Assembly: GCF_001506165.1 (NCBI RefSeq)
Contig: NZ_CP011427.1
Location: 1,798,001 to 1,862,000, forward strand
DNA length: 64,000 nucleotides
Direction: 5' to 3'
Origin: Pantoea vagans
GTDB lineage: Bacteria > Pseudomonadota > Gammaproteobacteria > Enterobacterales > Enterobacteriaceae
The translations under genes were made by a program, and so were the position numbers. Under the pieces are notes generated by a model. That model had not been told where the DNA came from. It did not search any database and saw only the letters and a program-made list of their open reading frames with translations. Positions 56,645 through 64,000 of this stretch are shown in pieces. Every line of letters begins with the position of its first letter. Position 1 is the first letter of the stretch.

Positions 56645-58321
56645 ATGGGTATCTTAAAAAACTTCACTATTCGCGCCGTGATGCTGACCATTCTGGGCTT
56701 GTTCTGCCTGTTGTGGTGTGCAGTTGGGTTATTCAGCGTTCACTCGCTTAATGCCCTCGGCGATGGGAATGAGATTGACCGTGAGTTAGTCAATCAGATG
56801 ACGGTACTGAGCAAAGGAAACGATCAATATTTCCGCGTAGTCACACGTTTGTCACGTGTGATGGAGGGGCGCGCAGCGGGCGCTGTCGTTACCGCCGAAG
56901 CCTTCGCACCGGTACAGCAAGCGCTGGACAATATGAAAGATCAGCTCACGCAATTTAAAGCCATGGCGCCCGGTCCAATGGACAGCGAAACCGCCAACAG
57001 CGTGATTGCTAACTGGCAAAAACTGCTGGACGAGGGTATCGCACCGCAGGTTTCGTTAGCACAACAGGGCACAGTGGAAGCCTATCGGGCACAGGCAAAT
57101 AACGTGACGCCAGCGTTGAGCCGCGCATTTGGTACCAGTGCTGATGCATTCAACAAAGCGGCAGGCAGCAAGCTGGATGAAACCCGCGTCAATGTCGATA
57201 AACTCACTAACATGACCAAGATGATCATTCTGGTCGCGGTGGTGTTTGGTCTGGTGATTCTGCTGTTCACCGATCGCTACCTGGTGGCGATGCTGGTAAA
57301 ACCGCTGGAGCGTGTGCGCAATCACTTTACGGTGATCGCCCAAGGGGATTTGAGCCAGCCAATTGAGGATTTTGGCCGTAACTGTGTGGGTAAGCTGGTG
57401 CCGCTGCTACGTGCTATGCAGGACAGTCTGCGCGACGCCGTGAGTGCGATTCGCAGCGGCACGGAAAATATCTACCGCGGTGCGGCAGAGATTTCATCGG
57501 GCAATAATGACCTCTCTTCGCGCACTGAAGAGCAGGCAGCGGCACTGGAGCAGACGGCTGCCAGCATGGAGCAGTTAACCGCCACCGTGAAGTTCAACGC
57601 CGACAACGCGCGTCAGGCCAGTGTTCTGGCCGAAACAGCCACCAGCACGGCGCAGCAGGGCGGTCATTTGGTGGGTGAAGTCGTGACCACCATGGAAGGC
57701 ATCTCTGGTAGTTCGAAGAAAATTGCTGAGATCACCAACGTCATCAATAGTATTGCCTTCCAAACCAATATTCTGGCGCTGAACGCCGCGGTAGAAGCCG
57801 CACGCGCGGGTGAGCAAGGGCGTGGTTTTGCGGTGGTGGCGAGTGAAGTGCGTAACCTTGCACAGCGCAGTGCCAACGCCGCTAAAGAGATCGCCACGCT
57901 TATCGAGGATTCAGTACAGCGTGTCGGTAAAGGTTCCGAACTGGTGAGCAGCGCAGGCACGACCATGAGCCAGATTCTCAAATCGGTTCAGGACGTCAAT
58001 GAGATCATGAAGCACATTGCCTCGGCATCCGAAGAGCAGAGCAAGGGCATCTCACAAGTGGGCACCGCGGTGACCGAGATGGACAGCGTCACCCAGCAAA
58101 ATGCGTCATTAGTTGAGGAAGTTTCCGCTGCGGCCAGCGCCCTGGAGCGTCAGACGCAAGAGCTGCAGGCATCGGTGGCGAAATTCCGCTTATCCGATAG
58201 CACACCGGTGAGTCAGGTAGCTTCAGCATCTAAACACAGCGAACTGCGCCGTCCCGTGCTGGCTCCTGCCACCGCCGTTCAGCCTAAATCGGCCAGTGCC
58301 GACGATTGGGTCTCATTCTGA
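56645..58321 (+). CDS. Methyl-accepting chemotaxis protein
   Basis: 558 residues with Tar/Tsr architecture: TM1 about 9-31, a periplasmic four-helix ligand domain about 32-190, TM2 about 191-209, HAMP about 210-262, and a methylation and signalling helical hairpin whose tip is the invariant block [20 protein letters not shown]. The last residues, DDWVSF, resemble the NWETF tether that binds CheR and CheB. The ligand cannot be read from the divergent sensor domain. The FliA promoter ties it to the flagellar regulon. Its last 43 bp overlap the convergent LysR gene. Confidence 0.94.
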   Translation: MGILKNFTIRAVMLTILGLFCLLWCAVGLFSVHSLNALGDGNEIDRELVNQMTVLSKGNDQYFRVVTRLSRVMEGRAAGAVVTAEAFAPVQQALDNMKDQLTQFKAMAPGPMDSETANSVIANWQKLLDEGIAPQVSLAQQGTVEAYRAQANNVTPALSRAFGTSADAFNKAAGSKLDETRVNVDKLTNMTKMIILVAVVFGLVILLFTDRYLVAMLVKPLERVRNHFTVIAQGDLSQPIEDFGRNCVGKLVPLLRAMQDSLRDAVSAIRSGTENIYRGAAEISSGNNDLSSRTEEQAAALEQTAASMEQLTATVKFNADNARQASVLAETATSTAQQGGHLVGEVVTTMEGISGSSKKIAEITNVINSIAFQTNILALNAAVEAARAGEQGRGFAVVASEVRNLAQRSANAAKEIATLIEDSVQRVGKGSELVSSAGTTMSQILKSVQDVNEIMKHIASASEEQSKGISQVGTAVTEMDSVTQQNASLVEEVSAAASALERQTQELQASVAKFRLSDSTPVSQVASASKHSELRRPVLAPATAVQPKSASADDWVSF

Positions 58322-59160
58322 GACTGACATAGCCACGCCACCAGTTCCGGCAGGAACGGTGGCGCATCCTCTTCCGAACGCTGTAACAAGCTATAGGCGG
58401 CCCCGGTTGCGACACAATCCGCAAACGGGGCAATTAGCCGACCATTGGCTAAATCATTTTGCACTAACGTCACATCTGCCACCGTCACGCCAAACCCTTG
58501 CATTGCTGCACTGATTGCCAAATCCATGGTGGCGAAATGCTGGTTACGCGACATGGGCAGATGCACGTTTTGCTTAGCAAACCACAGCTGCCAGTCACGC
58601 ATATCATTGGTGGGATGTAAAAAGGTGAACTTAGCCAGATCGCTGATCCTACCCGGAGGGGAAATGTGGCTGCCCAGCACGGGTGTCAGCTGCTCATCAA
58701 ACAGGCGGATTGACCCCGCCGGTGGGGCGCCAAACACAATTGCGGCGTCATAGTTCTCCAGCAGCGAGGCATGATCCAGCGTGGTGGTGAGTGCCACATG
58801 AATCTCAGGGCGCTGCTGTTCCAGTGCCACCAGACGTGGCACTAACCAACGCATCGCGCAGGTGGGGGCTTTTAATCGTATTGAGGCGTTGCTACGGCTG
58901 GCTTTTTCCGTGGCACTGAGCAGCATCGCGTAACCTTGTTGCAGCTCTGGCAGCAAGGCTGCACCTTGCGCGGTGAGATGCAGCCCACGCGCATGGCGCT
59001 CAAACAGAGCAAATCCCAGCCAACTCTCCAGCGTGGCGATTTTGCGGCTCACTGCACCCTGGGTGATGCACAGCTCAATGGCCGCACGCGTCAGATTGAG
59101 ATGGCGTGCGGTCACCAAAAATGCATGGATGGCATTTAGCGGTAGAGCAGAACGGGACAT
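58279..59160 (-). CDS. LysR-family regulator (GcvA-like)
   Basis: 293 residues. The N-terminal helix-turn-helix [20 protein letters not shown] and the substrate-binding domain (about 90-290) show the GcvA/AmpR subgroup pattern ([20 protein letters not shown]). It is divergent from the aminotransferase gene (126 bp between starts), so it probably regulates that gene and the binding protein behind it; this is inference from position. Its 3' end runs 43 bp into the chemoreceptor gene. Confidence 0.87.
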   Translation of the reverse strand: MSRSALPLNAIHAFLVTARHLNLTRAAIELCITQGAVSRKIATLESWLGFALFERHARGLHLTAQGAALLPELQQGYAMLLSATEKASRSNASIRLKAPTCAMRWLVPRLVALEQQRPEIHVALTTTLDHASLLENYDAAIVFGAPPAGSIRLFDEQLTPVLGSHISPPGRISDLAKFTFLHPTNDMRDWQLWFAKQNVHLPMSRNQHFATMDLAISAAMQGFGVTVADVTLVQNDLANGRLIAPFADCVATGAAYSLLQRSEEDAPPFLPELVAWLCQSQNETQSSALADLG

Positions 59161-59286
59161 GGCGGCCTCAAGCTATGATTTTTAATCATGGCTATTATGA
59201 CAACAAATCGCTTGTCGACTCAAGCAGCACGCCGTTGAATAGAAATCTACTTTACCTAATTGGTTATGCAACCTTGCGGAGCAACG

Positions 59287-60453
59287 ATGACCCTCAATAG
59301 CAGTGTTAACATCTCTTCCAAACAACCTGATGTCGGCACGACGATTTTTAGCGTCATCGGCCAACTGTCAGCACAGCACAAAGCTATCAACTTGTCTCAG
59401 GGCGCACCGAATTTCCCTTGCGATCCGAAGTTGGTGGAACTGGTCAGCAAAGCGATGCGTGAAGGACATAACCAGTACGCGTCCATGACCGGTTTACCGG
59501 CACTGCGTGAAGCGCTGGCAGAGAAAGTCCACACGCTTTACGGCCAGCAATATGATGCAGGAAGCGAAGTGCTGATCACCGGCAGTGCCAGCCAGGGCAT
59601 CTATATGGCGATTTCCGCGTTAGTTCATCCCGGTGATGAGGTGATTTTCTTTGAGCCGGCCTTCGACAGTTATGCACCAGTGGTGCGCTTACAGGGTGCC
59701 ACGCCGATAGGCCTGAAACTGCAGGTGCCTGATTTCGCCATCAACTGGGATGAGCTGCGTGCCAGCATCACACCACGCACCCGCATGATCATCATCAACA
59801 CGCCGCACAACCCGAGTGCACAGGTGCTGACACCGGCCGATCTGGAACAGCTGGCTGTACTCACGCGCAACACCGATATCGTGGTGCTGTCTGACGAAGT
59901 TTATGAACACATTCTGTTTGATGGTCGTGCCCATTGCGGTATGGCGACGCATCCGGAGCTGGCGCAGCGTAGCGTGGTGGTCTCTTCATTCGGTAAAACT
60001 TTCCACGTCACCGGCTGGCGCGTCGGCTATGCGCTGGCGCCAGCAGCGTTGATGGAGGAGATCGTCAAAGTGCATCAGTTCATGATGTATGCGGCAGATA
60101 CTCCAATGCAGGTCGGTTTTGCCCACTATTTACAGGACCCGCAAAATTACCTGCAGCTCTCGCCGTTCTACCAGGAAAAGCGCGATCGCCTGCTGGCCTT
60201 GATGCAAGATTCACCATTTAAGCTGCTGCCAAGTGCCGGTTCCTTCTTTATGTTGGCCAGTTACGGACATTTCAGTGACGAAAGCGACAGTGAAATGGTA
60301 AAACGTCTCATCGTCGATCACGGTGTGGCCACCATTCCGTTGTCGGCGTTTTATATGGACGGCACTGACAATAAATTAATTCGCCTGTCATTCGCGAAAG
60401 ACGACGCAACACTGCAGGCTGGCGCAGAAGCGCTGTGCCGGGTTAAAGGGTAA
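59287..60453 (+). CDS. PLP aminotransferase, YbdL-like (methionine type)
   Basis: 388 residues, fold type I, class I/II aminotransferase. The PLP Lys237 lies in SSFGKTFHVTGW, with the Asp/Tyr pair in SDEVYEH (203/206) and NTPHNPSA. E. coli YbdL, which prefers methionine and other bulky residues with 2-oxo acids, is similar throughout. ATG 59287 follows GCGGAG. The next gene, an amino-acid-binding protein, starts 14 bp after its stop, so the two form an operon. Confidence 0.87.
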   Translation: MTLNSSVNISSKQPDVGTTIFSVIGQLSAQHKAINLSQGAPNFPCDPKLVELVSKAMREGHNQYASMTGLPALREALAEKVHTLYGQQYDAGSEVLITGSASQGIYMAISALVHPGDEVIFFEPAFDSYAPVVRLQGATPIGLKLQVPDFAINWDELRASITPRTRMIIINTPHNPSAQVLTPADLEQLAVLTRNTDIVVLSDEVYEHILFDGRAHCGMATHPELAQRSVVVSSFGKTFHVTGWRVGYALAPAALMEEIVKVHQFMMYAADTPMQVGFAHYLQDPQNYLQLSPFYQEKRDRLLALMQDSPFKLLPSAGSFFMLASYGHFSDESDSEMVKRLIVDHGVATIPLSAFYMDGTDNKLIRLSFAKDDATLQAGAEALCRVKG

Positions 60454-60467
60454 TTAGGGGAAGAATA

Positions 60468-61247
60468 ATGAAAAAGTTAAACGCACTGTTTGTGGCTGTG
60501 GGTATGCTGACTTCTGCACACGCGCTGGCGCAGGAAACCTTACGTTACGGACTGGAATCACAGTATCCACCGTTCGAAAGCCGCAACGCGCAGGGTGAGT
60601 TGGAAGGTTTTGATATCGAACTGGGCAAAGCGATTTGTCAGGTGGGTAACTTTGATTGTAAGTGGGTGGAGAGCAGCTTTGATGCGCTGATCCCTGCGCT
60701 GCAAGCGAAGAAATTCGATGCCATCAACTCAGCGATGAACATCACCGAAGCACGTGGTAAGAGCATCGACTTCACCAAGCCAATCTACCGCATTCCTACC
60801 ATGCTCATCGTGAAGCAGGGTGAGAAACTGCTGCCAACCGCGGAGTCGCTGAAAGGCAAAAACATTGGCGTACTGCAGGGTTCTATCCAGGAAACTTACG
60901 CGAAGAAGCACTGGGAACCGCAGGGCGTGACCGTCACCTCTTATCAGGATCAGAACCAGGTTTATAACGACATGGTGGCAGGTCGCCTTGACGGCACGCT
61001 GGTGATGTCAGCCGCGGGACAGTCTGGCTTCCTCGATAAGCCGCAGGGCAAAGGTTTCGCCTTCGTCGGCAAACCGGTTGAAGATGACACCATCCTTGGT
61101 TCTGGTATTGGTTTTGGTCTGCGTAAGGGCGATGCCAAGCTGAAGGGTGAGCTGGATGCGGCGATTAGCAAAGTGCAGGCTGACGGTACTGTCACCAGGC
61201 TGGCGGCGAAATTCTTCCCAGGTATTGATGTAACAGCCAGCAAATAA
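60468..61247 (+). CDS. Amino-acid ABC transporter substrate-binding protein (orphan)
   Basis: 259 residues. The signal peptide (MKKLNALFVAVGMLTSAHAL, cleavage after ALA) is followed by an SBP_bac_3 fold as in HisJ/ArgT: LRYGLESQYPPFESRNAQGE, GFDIELGKAICQ, and DAINSAMNITEARGKSIDFT. No permease or ATPase gene is beside it, so it must share another importer. The basic amino-acid family (Arg/Lys/His) is the nearest match, but the partner aminotransferase suggests a wider set. Confidence 0.87.
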   Translation: MKKLNALFVAVGMLTSAHALAQETLRYGLESQYPPFESRNAQGELEGFDIELGKAICQVGNFDCKWVESSFDALIPALQAKKFDAINSAMNITEARGKSIDFTKPIYRIPTMLIVKQGEKLLPTAESLKGKNIGVLQGSIQETYAKKHWEPQGVTVTSYQDQNQVYNDMVAGRLDGTLVMSAAGQSGFLDKPQGKGFAFVGKPVEDDTILGSGIGFGLRKGDAKLKGELDAAISKVQADGTVTRLAAKFFPGIDVTASK

Positions 61248-61260
61248 CAGCTGTTAGCCA

Positions 61261-61312
61261 GGTCGCCATAAATGGCGACCCTACGGTCGTAGGGTGCGCA
61301 TTCAGGTGCACC
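61261..61312. repeat. REP-like palindrome pair before pepT end
   Basis: The left unit GGTCGCCATAAATGGCGACC (then CTACG) and right unit CGTAGGGTGCGCATTCAGGT (then GCACC) face each other with only 2 bp between. It lies between the convergent ends of the binding-protein gene and pepT. The order of the two unit types is the reverse of the copy at 35.4 kb. Confidence 0.87.
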
Positions 61313-61332
61313 TGGTTAATCACCACACAAAA

Positions 61333-62559
61333 TTATTTAGCGGCTAAGTAACATAACGCTTCGGCCACCTGATACGACTTCACAAACGATGGCACCGGTA
61401 AAAACTCATAACGTGAGTGGAAGTTGTGCGCGCCGGTGAAGAAGTTCGGCGTCAACAAGCCTTTAGCCGACAGCGCTGCACCGTCCGTGCCTCCACGCAT
61501 CGGGATCACTTTCGGCTCCACGCCCACCTGATCCAACGCCGCAAAAATCAAATCAATCGCCCGACGATCTTCGCCCACAGCATTGCTGATATTGCTGTAG
61601 GTATCGCTGATGGTTAACGCCACATGCCCGGTGGGATAGAGCGCAGCAATCTCATCCGCCACTTCCACCAACTGCTGTTTCTTCGCATCAAATCCGACCA
61701 GGTCGAAATCACGTATCGAAGCTTTCAGCACCGCGCGGCTGGCATTGGCGTTGATATCGTTAAACCAGATATAGCCTTCGCGGCCTTCGGTATGTTCAGG
61801 CGTGGCTAAGCGATCAAAACGTGAAATAAAATCGTGTGCCATCAGCAGCGGGTTAACCAGCACCCCTTTGCCCGACATCGGATGCGCCGGTACACCGGTA
61901 AACACCAGTTCAGCCGCCGCCGCATTAAAGTTTTCATACACCACTTCACCCAGCTCGCAGCAGTCAATGGTCCAGGCGAAATCCACGTTGAAGCGTGTCT
62001 CCAGATCAAGAGCTTTCGCGCCGCGAAGGCCAATCTCTTCATCAGGCACAAACGCCACCACGATGTCGCCATGATCGCCCTTGAGATTTTCCATCAAGGT
62101 CATCACTACCGTTACGGCGGCTTTGTTGTCGGCTCCCAGCACGCTGGTGCCATCACTGAAGATGATGTCCTGACCCACATAAGGTGCAATCTCCGGATGT
62201 TCCGCCACACGCAGCCAGATATCTTGCTGGCTGTTGAGGCACAAATCCTCACCTTTAAACGCCAGGGTTTGTGGATGGATATCGGGTGATAAGCCAACGT
62301 CCACGGTATCGATATGGGTGATAAAGCCAATGCGCGGTGCGTTGGGCCGGTTGCCAGGTTTCACCGCGGTCACGGTGGCATGCTGATCAATCACCACATC
62401 TTTCAAACCCAATTCACGCAACTCCTCTGCCAGCAGTTCCGCCATAGCATGTTGCGATGGGGTGCTGGGTAAGGTGGTGGATTTGGCATCGCTCTGGCTG
62501 GAGACCGCCAGATAACGATAGAAACGCTGGGTCAGTTGGCGAACAAGAGGCTCTGTCAT
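61333..62559 (-). CDS. pepT: Peptidase T (tripeptide aminopeptidase)
   Basis: M20-family dizinc aminopeptidase that removes the N-terminal residue from tripeptides in the cytosol. The product has 408 residues as in E. coli. Zinc and catalytic positions are visible in THIDTVD (His82/Asp84), LGADNKAA, VPDEEIGL, TIDCCE and TGAHNFHS. ATG 62559 has AAGGAA upstream; a GTG lies one codon earlier. pepT is under FNR control in Salmonella; a weak FNR-like site (TTGATTATTAACAT on the minus strand) lies in the 113-bp divergent region. Confidence 0.95.
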   Translation of the reverse strand: MTEPLVRQLTQRFYRYLAVSSQSDAKSTTLPSTPSQHAMAELLAEELRELGLKDVVIDQHATVTAVKPGNRPNAPRIGFITHIDTVDVGLSPDIHPQTLAFKGEDLCLNSQQDIWLRVAEHPEIAPYVGQDIIFSDGTSVLGADNKAAVTVVMTLMENLKGDHGDIVVAFVPDEEIGLRGAKALDLETRFNVDFAWTIDCCELGEVVYENFNAAAAELVFTGVPAHPMSGKGVLVNPLLMAHDFISRFDRLATPEHTEGREGYIWFNDINANASRAVLKASIRDFDLVGFDAKKQQLVEVADEIAALYPTGHVALTISDTYSNISNAVGEDRRAIDLIFAALDQVGVEPKVIPMRGGTDGAALSAKGLLTPNFFTGAHNFHSRYEFLPVPSFVKSYQVAEALCYLAAK

Positions 62560-62672
62560 CACTATTCCTTATAAGCTTTGCGCGATGTGCATTACACACA
62601 GCAGATAAATCATGTTAATAATCAATACATACCGATGAGGGCTCATGGAAGTCAATAAAAACGAGGTCGAAA

Positions 62673-64000
62673 ATGAAAAAGATGATGGTGAAGTTCACAC
62701 TCAGTGCCTTAGGTCTGGCACTGGCTGGCGGGGTGTCAGCGAAGACGTTGGTGTACTGTTCTGAAGGGTCTCCGGAAAACTTCAATCCACAGCTATACAC
62801 CTCCGGTACCAGTGTGGATGCCAGTGCCGTGCCGATTTTCAACCGGCTGGTCGATTTCAAACCCGGCACCACTGAGCTGGTGCCCAGCCTGGCGGAAAGC
62901 TGGGACATCAGCCCAGATGGCACGGTGTACACCTTCCATCTGCGTAAGGGCGTGAAGTTCCAGAGCAATAAACTGTTTGAGCCTTCGCGTGATTTGAATG
63001 CCGATGATGTGATCTTTTCGTTTATGCGCCAACTGGACCCGAAAAATCCGTACCACAACGTCTCGGGGGGCAATTACACTAACTTCGACAGCCTTGAATT
63101 ATCGAAGCTGATCAAAGGCATCGATAAAGTCGATGACAATACAGTGCGCATCACGCTGGCACATGCCGAAGCGCCGTTTCTCGCCGATCTGGCGTGGTAT
63201 TTTGCCTCGATTCATTCAGCCGAATACGCAGACCAGATGTTGAAAGCCGGTACGCCAGAAAAAGTGGATATGGAACCGATTGGCACTGGACCGTTCGAGT
63301 TGGTGCAGTACCAGAAGGACTCGCGCATTCTGTATAAAGCCTTCCCGGACTACTGGCAGGGCAAAGCGAAACTGGACCGCATCGTCTTCTCCATCACGCC
63401 TGATGCCTCGGTTCGCTATGCCAAACTGGAGAAAAATGAGTGTCAGGTGATGCCATTTCCTAATCCGGCCGATCTCGACAAGATGCGCACTAACCCAGAT
63501 TTAACGCTGGAGCAAAAATCCGGCTTGAACACTGGCTTCCTGTCGTTCAATACCACCAAAGCACCGCTGGATAACGTCAAAGTACGCCAGGCACTGGCGA
63601 TGGCCATCAACAAGCAGGCGATCATCGACGCGATTTTCAAAGGCACCGGAACCGTGGCGAAAAATATCCTGCCGCCGGATGTGTGGAGCGCGGATAAGGA
63701 TCTGAAAGATTACGACTACGACCCGCAGAAAGCCAAAGCCTTGTTACAGGAAGCTGGCATCAAGCCGGGCACCGAAATTTCATTATGGGCGATGCCGGTG
63801 CAACGTCCTTACAATCCTAATGCGCGACGCATGGCCGAGATGATTCAGGCCGATTGGGCGCAGGTGGGCATCAAAGCCAATATTGTCAGCTATGAGTGGG
63901 GTGAATACCTCAAACGCGTGAAGGGCGGCGAGCATCAGGCGGCGTTGATGGGCTGGACCACGGCAACCGGCGATCCAGATAACTTCTTTGGCCCACTTTA
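62673..64000 (+). CDS. DppA-like dipeptide-binding protein (3' end outside window)
   Basis: Open from ATG 62673 to the window edge, 442 codons. The signal peptide MKKMMVKFTLSALGLALAGG ends near VSA. The mature start KTLVYCSEGSPENFNPQLYT and blocks LNADDVIFSF, PIGTGPFELVQYQKDSRILY, KNECQVMPFPNPAD and AMPVQRPYNPNARRMAEMIQ closely follow E. coli DppA. It would bind dipeptides for an ABC importer; the permease genes, if present, lie beyond the window. I cannot tell whether this is dppA itself or a paralogue. Confidence 0.9.
   Translation, partial: MKKMMVKFTLSALGLALAGGVSAKTLVYCSEGSPENFNPQLYTSGTSVDASAVPIFNRLVDFKPGTTELVPSLAESWDISPDGTVYTFHLRKGVKFQSNKLFEPSRDLNADDVIFSFMRQLDPKNPYHNVSGGNYTNFDSLELSKLIKGIDKVDDNTVRITLAHAEAPFLADLAWYFASIHSAEYADQMLKAGTPEKVDMEPIGTGPFELVQYQKDSRILYKAFPDYWQGKAKLDRIVFSITPDASVRYAKLEKNECQVMPFPNPADLDKMRTNPDLTLEQKSGLNTGFLSFNTTKAPLDNVKVRQALAMAINKQAIIDAIFKGTGTVAKNILPPDVWSADKDLKDYDYDPQKAKALLQEAGIKPGTEISLWAMPVQRPYNPNARRMAEMIQADWAQVGIKANIVSYEWGEYLKRVKGGEHQAALMGWTTATGDPDNFFGPL

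Overview
The window is chromosomal DNA of an enterobacterium, most likely of the Erwiniaceae (Pantoea/Erwinia-like). Nearly every gene has a close E. coli counterpart and runs of gene order are shared with E. coli: fabI-sap, psp-ycjXF-tyrR-tpx-ycjG-mpaA-mppA, zntB-fnrS-ttcA, ldhA-ydbH-ynbE-ydbL-azoR-hrpA, ydgD-ydgU-asr-rstBA, ydgI-ydgH-pntAB, uspE-fnr-smrA and ydcI/ydcJ. The junctions between blocks, the missing puu and dbpA genes, and ERIC and REP-type repeats point away from Escherichia itself. The genus is an inference. I see no prophage, IS element, CRISPR array, rRNA or tRNA.

Layout. 0.16-6.4 kb (minus): fabI, then the sapABCDF peptide importer. 6.36-6.91 kb: the RyhB small RNA behind a Fur box, an ERIC element and a 7-bp tandem repeat. 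6.9-12.1 kb: the phage-shock regulon (pspF, a sigma-54 promoter, pspABCD, ycjX, ycjF). 12.3-19.3 kb: tyrR, tpx, the murein-peptide recycling genes ycjG, mpaA and mppA, and zntB. 19.4-21.2 kb: the FNR-activated small RNA FnrS, a 48-residue proline-rich microprotein, ttcA and a 66-residue protein. 21.3-31.2 kb: nifJ, an MgtC-family gene, a YdbJ-type lipoprotein, ldhA, ydbH-ynbE-ydbL and azoR. 31.4-35.3 kb: hrpA. 35.4-40.7 kb: a one-strand acid/envelope block of rstA-rstB-M32 carboxypeptidase-asr-ydgU-ydgD, with a 13/14 RstA box upstream of asr. 40.9-50.1 kb: an unrecognised 137-residue gene, ydgI, ydgH, pntAB, uspE, fnr and smrA. 50.1-62.6 kb is less E. coli-like: ydcI, an MFS importer and ydcJ, DoxX, a carboxylesterase, a chemoreceptor, a LysR regulator, an aminotransferase with an orphan binding protein, and pepT. 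The window ends inside a DppA-like gene.

How the genes work together. Several parts concern low-oxygen and redox life: fnr, the FNR target fnrS, nifJ, ldhA, pntAB and azoR. Others concern envelope and acid stress: psp, sap, asr/rstAB, ydbH-ynbE-ydbL and ydgH. A third theme is peptide and amino-acid recovery: sapA, mppA, mpaA, ycjG, pepT, a dppA-like gene and an aminotransferase. Iron control enters through RyhB.

I found no clear candidate for a wholly new multi-gene system. The most useful second looks are the RstA-linked acid cluster with its M32 peptidase, the ydcI-[MFS]-ydcJ insertion with an ERIC element in the importer's leader, the aminotransferase/orphan binding-protein pair, the 137-residue orphan, and the paired REP-like palindromes at gene 3' ends.
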